From assembly GCA_009841105.1 (NCBI GenBank), contig VXMM01000043.1, positions 1 to 64,000 of the forward strand: a DNA stretch of 64,000 nucleotides. Reading direction: 5' to 3'. Numbering within the stretch: position 1 is the stretch's first letter; the number at the start of each line of letters is the position of its first letter. The translations under genes and the position numbers were made by a program. The notes under the pieces are model-generated. The model made no database searches. It was not told the origin of the DNA and saw only the letters and a list, made by a program, of their open reading frames with translations. This DNA is from Acidimicrobiia bacterium (GTDB lineage Bacteria; Actinomycetota; Acidimicrobiia; Spongiisociales; Spongiisociaceae). Shown piece by piece: positions 54,397 through 62,321 of this stretch.

Positions 54397-56112
54397 TCAA
54401 ACCTGGGTGGCTTTCCGGGTGTCGTAGCGGTGGTGGCGTTGGGCGTAGGCGGGGGAGATGTGGCCGTCGGCTATGTCGTCCTGGACGGCTTGGGGGTCGC
54501 GGTCCAGGGGGTCGCCGTAGCCGCCTCCTCCGCCCGTGTAGCAGCGGACGCTGTCTCCCTTGCGGAGCGGCATGCGGTTGGTCTTGAGGCGGCGGGTCTC
54601 TCGGGGGGTTCCGGGGTTGATGACCACTTCGGGGGGTGCTCCGCCCTTGCCGCCGAAGAGTCCCCAGGCGGGGTTGCCGGAGCGTTCGAACCAGAGGCTC
54701 ATCTCGGTGTCGGTGGTCATCCGGTACTCGCGGATGATGCCGTTGCCTCCCCGCCACTTGCCGGGGCCGGCGGAGTCCTGGCGGTAGCCGTACTCGGTAA
54801 TGAGAGCGGGATACTTGGACTCGAACACCTCGATCGGCATGTCGTGGAAGTTGCCGGACAGGGTCCAGATCATGCCGTCCTCGCCGTCGCGGCCTTGCGA
54901 TGCGCCCCACCCGCCCACATGCGGCTCGTTGTCGAGGAAGAGTTCGTCGGTGCGGGGGTTGATGCCGGTGAACTGGAAGACCATGCCGTCGCCGTAATGG
55001 GCGGCGGGTACGGTTTCGGCCAGGGCGGGTGAGAGAGCGGAGGAGATCAGGTCGACCATCAGACCCAGAGGGGTGAAGTAGAACTGGCAGGCGGCAGGTG
55101 GCCGGGCATGGAGGATCGAGCCGGGTTTGGTCTTCACCTCCAGGGGACGGAAGGTGCCTCCGTTGACGGGGTGGTGGGAGTTGAACAGGTACTTGAAGGC
55201 CAGGCGGCAGGCGGACAGGGTCTGCACGGCCCCGCAGTTGATGGGACCTCGGCCAGGTCCGTCGGTCTCGGTGAGGTCGAAGATCAGGCGCTCGCCCTCC
55301 ACGGTGATCTTGACCTTCATTCGTACCGGGTCGTCCCCCACCCCGTCCGAGTCCAGGAAGCCTTCGGCGGTGTATTCACCGTCGGGGATGGCTCGGATGG
55401 CTTCGCGGTCGAGTTGCTCGCTCTGGCGGAAGATCTCCTCGGCGGCAGCTTCCACGGTGTCGCGCCCGTAGCGGTCGAAGAGGGCTCCCAGACGGTGCTC
55501 CCCGATGGAGGCCACCGCGAACTGGGCCTGCATGTCGCCGATGGCTGCCCGTGGGAACCGGACGTTGCTCTCGACGATGTCCCAGATGGCCTGCACGGGC
55601 TTGCCCGCTCTCACCACCATGGTGGGGGGCAGGCGGACCCCCTCCTGGAAGATCTCCGTGGAGTCCATGGGCACCCCGGGGTCCTTGGCACCGATGTCCT
55701 GCCAGTGAGCCCGGGAGGCGGCAAAGCCGGCCAGGTCGCCCCGGTAGAAGATGGGGGCGAAGATCGTGACGTCGTGCATGTGGGTACCGGTGAGGTAGGC
55801 ATCGTTCATGATCCAGATGTCGCCCTGGCCCCATACGGACCGCCCGAACATCTCCTCGGTGGCGATCGTGCAGGCCTCCAGGTTGCCCAGGAACAGCGGC
55901 ACCCCCGACGACTGGCCCAGGACCCGGTGTTGGCTGTCGATGAGCGCCACCGCGCAGTCCTTCGACTCGTAGATCACCGGCGTGTAGGCGGAGCGGATCA
56001 GCGCCGCGTTCATCTCCTCGGCGGCCATGATGAAGGCATTGCGAAGGATCTCGATGGTGATCGGGTCGGGTTTCATACCGGTCGGGCTCCGATTTGTCAG
56101 GGCACCGTTCAC
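54397..56112 (-). CDS. hyuB: Hydantoinase B / 5-oxoprolinase beta-type subunit HyuB
   Basis: 571 residues matching HyuB, the second subunit of ATP-dependent hydantoinases and oxoprolinases. The family opening DPITIEILRNAFIMAAEEMN is intact. GDIWIMNDAYLTGTHMHD, GFAASRAHWQDIGAKDPG and GGWGASQGRDGEDG follow, and it ends with the glycine-rich GGGGGYGDPLDRDP. With HyuA it opens imide rings such as hydantoin, N-methylhydantoin or 5-oxoproline. It is the last gene of the importer operon, 257 bases after hyuA. Confidence 0.93.
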   Translation of the reverse strand: MNGALTNRSPTGMKPDPITIEILRNAFIMAAEEMNAALIRSAYTPVIYESKDCAVALIDSQHRVLGQSSGVPLFLGNLEACTIATEEMFGRSVWGQGDIWIMNDAYLTGTHMHDVTIFAPIFYRGDLAGFAASRAHWQDIGAKDPGVPMDSTEIFQEGVRLPPTMVVRAGKPVQAIWDIVESNVRFPRAAIGDMQAQFAVASIGEHRLGALFDRYGRDTVEAAAEEIFRQSEQLDREAIRAIPDGEYTAEGFLDSDGVGDDPVRMKVKITVEGERLIFDLTETDGPGRGPINCGAVQTLSACRLAFKYLFNSHHPVNGGTFRPLEVKTKPGSILHARPPAACQFYFTPLGLMVDLISSALSPALAETVPAAHYGDGMVFQFTGINPRTDELFLDNEPHVGGWGASQGRDGEDGMIWTLSGNFHDMPIEVFESKYPALITEYGYRQDSAGPGKWRGGNGIIREYRMTTDTEMSLWFERSGNPAWGLFGGKGGAPPEVVINPGTPRETRRLKTNRMPLRKGDSVRCYTGGGGGYGDPLDRDPQAVQDDIADGHISPAYAQRHHRYDTRKATQV

Positions 56113-56369
56113 TTGGAGTAGCGGGCTACCGCCCGCTCCGCATCACCGTAGTCCCGGGATCGCGGTGTCCGGTAATCCCGGTTCATCCTCCGGCTACGGT
56201 CGCTGCCCGGCCTTACCCGGCGTTTCCCGTGCGGGCCACAGGGCACCGATGGGCAAGGCCCACAGGCGGTCACCGATCCGGAACGGGAACTGCCCGGCCT
56301 GGCCGGTGTCCGCCGGCACGGCTGTCTCTCAAACCCGCATCTGGCCTGGTCAGGGATGTTGAGAACGCC
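56113..56369 (-). other. Gap between hyuA and hyuB with a small hairpin
   Basis: No gene. AGCGGG (56120-56125) and CCCGCT (56132-56137) form a six-base hairpin just ahead of hyuB. It may be an attenuator or a processing site that separates hyuB expression from hyuA. Confidence 0.35.
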
Positions 56370-58409
56370 CTAGACCGGAGGGGCCTTGATCACGAGGCAG
56401 CCGTACTCGTCGATGGTGGCGGTGCCTTCGGGGGGGATGACGGTGGTGGCGGTGGCTTCCTCCACGATGGCGGGGCCCTCGATCGCACAGCCGGGCATCA
56501 GGTACTCGCGGTGGAACCGGGCGGTGGGGTAGGAACCGGTGGCGAATAGGACCGGGGTGGTCTTGGACGGCTCATCCGACGGGTGGTCGGGGCGGTAGTT
56601 GGCCTGGAGGAGGGGGCGTCCCACGTCGCCCAGGGCGGTGAGCCTCAGGTTGACGGTCTCGAGGGCGGCATCGGGGTTCGAGTGGCCGTAGCGGGCGCGG
56701 TAGGTCTCCTCGAACCTCCGGCGCGCGGCGGCCAGGTAGCCGTCACCGGAGGGGGACGCTCCGTTGGGGAGAGTGACGGTGAGGGTGTGCTCCTGTCCCT
56801 GGTAGCGCATGTCGAGGCGCTGGACGAGGGAGATGCGGTCGTGGTCCACGCCTTCTCCGAGCAGGCTGGAGACGGCATTCTCGCTTAGTGCGGCGAACCG
56901 GGTCTCGACTTCGGTAGTGTCGAGGTCGGCGAAGTCCTGGAAGAAGGCCTCGCTGAAGTCCTGGCGGACGGCCGACTGGAGCATCCCCCAGGCGGAGAAG
57001 CCGCCCGGGTCGGGGGGGACGATCACTTCGGTGATGCTCAGTTCCTGGGCGAGGGCCACGGCATGCATGGGTCCGGCGCCTCCGAAGGCCACCAGGCTGA
57101 ACTCCCTCGGTTCAATGCCCCGTTCCACGGTGAGGGTGCGGATGGCCTGGGACATCTTGGCGTTGATCACCTCGATGATCCCCAGCGCCAGCCTCTCCCC
57201 GTCCAGTCCCAAGCCGGCCCCGAGGTCCTCGAGGGCCTGTCGCGCCGCCGCGATGTCGAGGGTGAGGTTGCCGCCCAGGAAGTATCCGGGGTCGATCCTG
57301 CCCAGGTACAGGTTGGCGTCGGTGACGGTGGGTTGGGTCCCTCCCCTGCCGTAGCAGGCGGGGCCGGGATGGGCGCCGGCGCTCTCGGGTCCCACCCGCA
57401 GGCCTCCGGCCTCCTGGTAGGCGAGGGATCCGCCTCCGGCCCCGATGGTGTGGATGTCGACCACGGGCATCAGCACGGGCAGGCCCTCCAGCAGGGCCGA
57501 GGGGGAGCTGTCGGCGTGGCCGGCGGTGATCAGGCTCACGTCGAAGCTGGTCCCGCCCAGGTCGATGCAGATCAGGTTGGGCCTGTCCAGCACCTCGGCC
57601 AGGGCCACGCCTCCCGCCGCGCCTCCCACCGGGCCGGACAGGAGGGTCTGGAGGGGCCTCTCCGACGCGGAGCGGGCCGAGATGACACCTCCGTTGGACT
57701 GCATCACCCGGAGAGGGGCCTCCATCCCCCGGTCGCTCAGGCGGGTGGAGAGGTCGGCCATGTAGCGGGAGACCGAGGGGGCGATGTAGGCGTCCATCAC
57801 GGTGGAGGCCGTCCGCTCGTACTCCCGCCACTCGGCGGCCACCTGGTGGGACAGGGAGATGGACACCTCGGGCAGCAGTTCTTCCAGGATCTCCGCTGCC
57901 GCCAACTCGTGGGAGGGGTCGACGTAGGAGAAGAGGAAACCCACCGCCACCGAGCGGACCTGCTCCGAACGGATGCGCTCGGCTGCCCGGCGCAGGTCTT
58001 CGTGGTCGAGGGGGACCAGTTCGTTGCCGTCAGAGTCGAGCCGACCGCCAATGGGAATGATGTCGCGGCGGGGAATCAGGGGCACGGGTTTGCGGTAGCG
58101 GATGTTGAACATGTCCAGGCGGTTGCCTCTGGCGATGTGGTAGATGTCGCTGGCGCCCCTGGTGGCGAGGAGCATCACCCGCTCCCCCCGCCTTTGCAGG
58201 AAGGCGTTGAGGCCCACCGTGGAGCCGTGCACGAAGGACTCCACTCCCGACGGGTCGTCGACCACCAGGGCGAGGGCGTCCATTACCCCTCCGGCCAGAT
58301 CGTCGCCGCGGCTGGGCGCCTTGGCGGTGGTGTACCGTCCCAGGTCCGGGTCGAACACCACCACGTCGGTGAACGTGCCGCCGATGTCGGTCGCTGCCCG
58401 GAGCTTCAA
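56370..58409 (-). CDS. hyuA: Hydantoinase A / 5-oxoprolinase alpha-type subunit HyuA
   Basis: About 679 residues of the HyuA family, an actin-fold ATPase subunit. The phosphate-1 segment is ATDIGGTFTDVVVFDPDLGR at the N-terminus. VHGSTVGLNAFLQRRGERV, LICIDLGGTSFDVSLITAGH and LVAFGGAGPMHAVALAQEL are all characteristic. The TTG at 58409 overlaps the ATPase gene stop (TTGA); the longer open frame to 58517 has no family sequence. Coupled translation suggests that the importer brings in the hydantoin- or pyroglutamyl-type substrate. Confidence 0.93.
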   Translation of the reverse strand: MKLRAATDIGGTFTDVVVFDPDLGRYTTAKAPSRGDDLAGGVMDALALVVDDPSGVESFVHGSTVGLNAFLQRRGERVMLLATRGASDIYHIARGNRLDMFNIRYRKPVPLIPRRDIIPIGGRLDSDGNELVPLDHEDLRRAAERIRSEQVRSVAVGFLFSYVDPSHELAAAEILEELLPEVSISLSHQVAAEWREYERTASTVMDAYIAPSVSRYMADLSTRLSDRGMEAPLRVMQSNGGVISARSASERPLQTLLSGPVGGAAGGVALAEVLDRPNLICIDLGGTSFDVSLITAGHADSSPSALLEGLPVLMPVVDIHTIGAGGGSLAYQEAGGLRVGPESAGAHPGPACYGRGGTQPTVTDANLYLGRIDPGYFLGGNLTLDIAAARQALEDLGAGLGLDGERLALGIIEVINAKMSQAIRTLTVERGIEPREFSLVAFGGAGPMHAVALAQELSITEVIVPPDPGGFSAWGMLQSAVRQDFSEAFFQDFADLDTTEVETRFAALSENAVSSLLGEGVDHDRISLVQRLDMRYQGQEHTLTVTLPNGASPSGDGYLAAARRRFEETYRARYGHSNPDAALETVNLRLTALGDVGRPLLQANYRPDHPSDEPSKTTPVLFATGSYPTARFHREYLMPGCAIEGPAIVEEATATTVIPPEGTATIDEYGCLVIKAPPV

Positions 58410-59374
58410 GTCCGCTTCCAGCAGGCGACGCGGTGTCGGCCGCCGATGTCCACCAGCTCCTGGGGCGTGTCGGCGCAGACATCTTCGGCGATCGGGCACC
58501 TCCCGTAGAGGGGGCATCCCGGGGCCCGGTCCAGGGCGGAGGGCTGCTCGCCCACCAGGAAGACGTGGTCGGTCTTGTGGGCGGGGTCGGGGCGGGGAGC
58601 GGCCCGCAGTAGCGCCTCGGTGTAGGGGTGGCGGGGCGAGGCGAATATCTCAGCGGCCGGTCCGGACTCGACCACTTTGCCCAGGTACATGACAGCCAGG
58701 TCGTGGGCTATGTAGCGGACCACCGACAGGTCGTGGGAAATGAACAGGTAGGAGATGTCCATCTCCTCCTGGAGGGACTGGAGCAGCAGGAGGATCTGGG
58801 ATTGGACCGACATGTCCAGGGACGAGGTGGGCTCGTCCAGCACCACCAAGGCGGGCCTCGTGATCATCGCCCGGGCTATGCCCACCCGCTGGGCCTGGCC
58901 CCCGGAGAGCTCGTGGGGGTAGCGACGGGCGTGCTCGGGGCTGAGACCCACCCGCTCCAGCATGTCGGCCACCCGCCCGGAGGCCTGTTTCATGGTGAGG
59001 TCCTCGTGCAGAAGCAGCGGTTCGGCCACGGTCCGGCCCACCGTCTGCCACGGTGAGAGCGAGTCGTAGGGGTCCTGGAAGACGATCTGCATCCGTCCCC
59101 GCACGTCTTCCAACTCGGCCCCTTTCATGGCCGTGATGTCGGTGTCCTCGAGGAGCACCGTTCCCTCGGTGGGTTCCAGCAGGCGGAGGATGAGGCGGGC
59201 CAGGGTGGTCTTGCCCGATCCTGACTCCCCGACCACGGCCAGGGTCCGTCCGGGCGCGATGGAGAGGGTGACGTCGTCGACCGCCTTGAGGTCGGCATGG
59301 TGGAAGCCGCGGGTCCTGATCCTGAAGACCTTGGTGAGGTCCCGGATCGCCAGGGTGTCGACGGCGCCGGTCAT
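58406..59374 (-). CDS. Peptide-type ABC importer ATPase 2 (DppF-like)
   Basis: About 322 residues. Walker A is GESGSGKTTLARLIL, the Q-loop region QIVFQDPYDSLSPWQTVG, the signature ELSGGQAQRVGIARAM and Walker B LVVLDEPTSSLD. The C-terminal oligopeptide-type extension has CPLYGRCPIAEDVC, the cysteine block often holding an iron-sulfur cluster. The ATG at 59374 overlaps the upstream ATPase stop (ATGA); the frame is open far upstream but only as shadow. Confidence 0.92.
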   Translation of the reverse strand: MTGAVDTLAIRDLTKVFRIRTRGFHHADLKAVDDVTLSIAPGRTLAVVGESGSGKTTLARLILRLLEPTEGTVLLEDTDITAMKGAELEDVRGRMQIVFQDPYDSLSPWQTVGRTVAEPLLLHEDLTMKQASGRVADMLERVGLSPEHARRYPHELSGGQAQRVGIARAMITRPALVVLDEPTSSLDMSVQSQILLLLQSLQEEMDISYLFISHDLSVVRYIAHDLAVMYLGKVVESGPAAEIFASPRHPYTEALLRAAPRPDPAHKTDHVFLVGEQPSALDRAPGCPLYGRCPIAEDVCADTPQELVDIGGRHRVACWKRT

Positions 59375-60330
59375 CGCATGACCTCCCCGGCGTTGACGGG
59401 ATGGTGGCAGAAGGCGATCTGCCCGGTCCGGTCGATCCTGGGAGGCTCCTCGTCGAAGCAGCCGGGCCCCGCCCGGAAGCAGCGGGGGGCGAAGGCACAG
59501 GCGGCCAGGTGGTCGCCCGGGTTGGGGACCCGCCCGGGGACCTCCCGGGGGGTGCCGCCCGAGTCGAGCGAGGTAGCGATGGAAACCAGCCGGTTGGCGT
59601 ACGGGTGCAGCGCCTCGCGGTAGATCTCGGCTGTGGTGCCCAGGTTCACCACCCGCCCGGCGTACATCACCGCCACCCGGTCGCAGACATCCGCCACCAC
59701 CCCCAGATCGTGGGTGATCAGCATCCCGGCCGCGTTGCGCTCCGAGATCACCTCTCCCAGCAGCCGGAGAATCTCGGCCTGGATGGTGACGTCGAGGCCG
59801 GTGGTGGGCTCGTCCGCGATGATGAGCTCGGGCTCGCCGGCCAAGGCGATAGCGATGCACACCCGCTGGCACATGCCTCCCGAGAGCTCGTGGGGGAACG
59901 ACCGGTACACCCGCTCCGGATCCGTGATGCGCACCGAGCGCAACAGGCCGAGAGCCTCGTCCTTCGCCTCCCGCCTCCCCATGTTCCTGAGGCGGCGGAG
60001 GGTGCCGGACAGCTGGTTGCCGACCCGGAACACCGGGTTGAGGCTGCCGCGGGGCCGCTGGGGCACGAAACCTATCCGGTGGCCGCGGGCCTCCTGGCGG
60101 GCCTTGGGGGGGATGAAGTCCTGACCGGCGAAAGTACAGGAAGCGAAGGAGACGGTGGCCTTGGCCGGCAGCAGGTCGAGAACGGACCGGGCCGTCATCG
60201 ACTTGCCTGCCCCGGTCTCGCCTACCACTCCGAGGATCTCCCCCGGCTTCACTTCCATGTCCACGCCTCGGAGGATGGGAAGGCCTTCGATACCCACTTC
60301 TAGGCCCCGGACTTCGAGAAGTGCGCTCAT
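59371..60330 (-). CDS. Peptide-type ABC importer ATPase 1 (DppD-like)
   Basis: 319 residues. Walker A is GETGAGKSMTARSVLDLLP, the signature ELSGGMCQRVCIAIALA and Walker B LIIADEPTTGLDVTIQAEIL, followed by the oligopeptide-type tail with CAFAPRCFRAGPGC. The signature reads Met-Cys where Met-Lys/Arg-Gln is more usual, a mild oddity. Four-base overlaps on both sides couple it to the permease and the second ATPase. Confidence 0.92.
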   Translation of the reverse strand: MSALLEVRGLEVGIEGLPILRGVDMEVKPGEILGVVGETGAGKSMTARSVLDLLPAKATVSFASCTFAGQDFIPPKARQEARGHRIGFVPQRPRGSLNPVFRVGNQLSGTLRRLRNMGRREAKDEALGLLRSVRITDPERVYRSFPHELSGGMCQRVCIAIALAGEPELIIADEPTTGLDVTIQAEILRLLGEVISERNAAGMLITHDLGVVADVCDRVAVMYAGRVVNLGTTAEIYREALHPYANRLVSIATSLDSGGTPREVPGRVPNPGDHLAACAFAPRCFRAGPGCFDEEPPRIDRTGQIAFCHHPVNAGEVMR

Positions 60331-61157
60331 CGTGACTTCCTCCGGGTGGGCTCCACCAGGTCGGCTACCGACTCACCGATGAGGCTCAGGGAAAAGACGG
60401 TTATGGCGATGGCGATACCGGGGAAGACCGGTATCCACCAGCTACCTCCCCTCCTCATCTCGGGTATGCCTTCCGCGATCATCGCCCCCCACTCGGGTTC
60501 GGGAAGCGGCACGCCCAGGCCGATGAAGCCGAGTGCGGCGGCGAGCAGGATCGCCCAGCCGCAGCTGACCGCCGCCTGGGTGACCACCGTGCCGACCGTA
60601 CCCGGGGCAATGTAACGCACCAGTATCTTGGACCGGGAGTTGCCAACCGCCCGGCCGGCCTCCACGTATGCGTGCTCCCGGAGGGAGCGGACCTCGGCCC
60701 GCACCAGGCGGACGAAGGTGGGCACCCCCACGATTCCGATCACGAGGATCAGGTTGCGGACTCCCTGGCCCAGGGCGGACAGCACGCCGATCGCCAGCAC
60801 CAGAGCCGGGAAGGCCTGGATCACATCGAGGCAGCGCATCGTCACCGAGTCGCCCCACCCACCCACGTAACCGACGAGCAGTCCGATCGGGTGACCTATG
60901 GCGATGGAGAGGGCCACGGCGGAGACCGCGATCAGCAGGTCGTGGCGGGCGGCGTATACGACTCGAGCGAAAACGTCGAAACCGAGGCTGGCCGTTCCGA
61001 ACCAATGGTCCGCCGACGGTGGGACGAACTGGTTGGCCAGGTCGATCGCCAGCGGATCGTTGCGGGCGATGAGCGGGGCGAAAAGCGCCACGGCCACCAT
61101 GAACCCGAACATGCCCAGCCCGATGATCAGCCGCGCGTCGTACTTGCGGGCGGTCAC
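60327..61157 (-). CDS. Peptide-type ABC importer permease 2 (DppC-like)
   Basis: About 276 residues with the DppC layout: first helix RLIIGLGMFGFMVAVALFAP, then the periplasmic HWFGTASLGFDVFARVVYAAR, and the coupling loop EHAYVEAGRAVGNSRSKILVRYIAPG. The GTG at 61157 overlaps the DppB stop (GTGA); the open frame extends to 61979 as a shadow of dppB. Confidence 0.92.
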   Translation of the reverse strand: MTARKYDARLIIGLGMFGFMVAVALFAPLIARNDPLAIDLANQFVPPSADHWFGTASLGFDVFARVVYAARHDLLIAVSAVALSIAIGHPIGLLVGYVGGWGDSVTMRCLDVIQAFPALVLAIGVLSALGQGVRNLILVIGIVGVPTFVRLVRAEVRSLREHAYVEAGRAVGNSRSKILVRYIAPGTVGTVVTQAAVSCGWAILLAAALGFIGLGVPLPEPEWGAMIAEGIPEMRRGGSWWIPVFPGIAIAITVFSLSLIGESVADLVEPTRRKSR

Positions 61158-62197
61158 TTCAGCCTCACCCTCGGGTCGATCAGCGACTGCACCAAGTCGA
61201 CCGCCAGGAACACCACCGTGTAGGTGACGGCGGAAAGCAGGACGTACGCCTGGATGGCCGGGTAGTCGGTGTTGACCAGGGAGTTGAAGCCGTACAGACC
61301 CACCCCCGGCCAGGAGAACACCCTCTCTACCAGCACCGCCCCGCCGATCATGTATCCGGCGATCAGTCCGGTCATGGTCACCGCGCCCGGCAGCGCGTTG
61401 CGGAGAACGTACTTCAGGTAGAGCGGCGCCCCCCGCAGGCCGGCGGCACGGCCAAAGGCTATGTAGTCGGAGTTGAGCACCGACAGGGTGGCGTTGCGGG
61501 TGAGCCTCAGGATGGGGGCGACGGCCGGGAACCCGATCGCCACCATAGGCAGGATCAGGTGTTTGACCGCCGTCCGGAATGTCTCCCAATCGCCGCTCAC
61601 GAGTGAATCGATCACGTACAGGCTGGTGGGACCTTCGGGGGGCGTCGCGCCGATCGGCAGGCGTCCCACCGGTCCCGGTAGCCACTCGAGGACTATGAAG
61701 AAGATCAGCAGGAGGATCATGGCCAGCCAGAAGTCGGGGACCGCTACCCCCAGGGTCGAGATGAAACGGCAGAACCTGTCGAGTAGCTTGCCCTTTCGCA
61801 CCGCCGCCCATACCCCTAGGGGCAGGGCCACGAGCAGGGCGAACAGCATTCCGGCGGCCACCATCTCGATGGTCGCCGGCAGCCGGGCGCCTACGTCCTG
61901 AGCGACCGAGAACCCCGTGCGTATCGACTCGCCGAGGTCTCCGCGTATCAGCCCGCCCTTCCCGGATCCCCCCAGACACGTGTCGCCGATCATGTAGACG
62001 CAGTACTGCACGGGCAGCGACTCGTTCAGTCCCAGGCGCTCCCGGATGGCCTCTACCTGGGCCTCGGAGGCGTTGATGCCCGCGTATTGGCGGGCCGGAT
62101 CCCCGGGAAGGGCATGGGAGACGATGAAGGCGAGCAGGGTGACCCCGATCAGGATCGGGATGAGGGCTGCCAGCCTTCTGGTCACGTAAGAGAGCAT
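61154..62197 (-). CDS. Peptide-type ABC importer permease 1 (DppB-like)
   Basis: 347 residues with the DppB layout: N-terminal MLSYVTRRLAALIPILIGVTL, HALPGDPARQYAG, a periplasmic loop containing cysteines (YCVYMIGDTCLGGSGKGG), and the coupling loop NSDYIAFGRAAGLRGAPLYLKYVLRNALPG. About six helices. It follows the binding-protein gene by 124 bases and overlaps DppC. Confidence 0.92.
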   Translation of the reverse strand: MLSYVTRRLAALIPILIGVTLLAFIVSHALPGDPARQYAGINASEAQVEAIRERLGLNESLPVQYCVYMIGDTCLGGSGKGGLIRGDLGESIRTGFSVAQDVGARLPATIEMVAAGMLFALLVALPLGVWAAVRKGKLLDRFCRFISTLGVAVPDFWLAMILLLIFFIVLEWLPGPVGRLPIGATPPEGPTSLYVIDSLVSGDWETFRTAVKHLILPMVAIGFPAVAPILRLTRNATLSVLNSDYIAFGRAAGLRGAPLYLKYVLRNALPGAVTMTGLIAGYMIGGAVLVERVFSWPGVGLYGFNSLVNTDYPAIQAYVLLSAVTYTVVFLAVDLVQSLIDPRVRLK

Positions 62198-62321
62198 CTT
62201 CTCCCTACTCCGAACCTTCCCGCGGCGCTACGCCAGTTGCCCCGCCATGGGGAAACCGCCGGGCCAGAGTACCGGCCCGGCGGCTTCGTCCGTTTTCTTC
62301 GTCCGGTGAGCTACCGGGTGA

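Noticed and set aside
57063-58508. A 481-codon plus-strand open frame
   Set aside because: Antisense shadow of hyuA.
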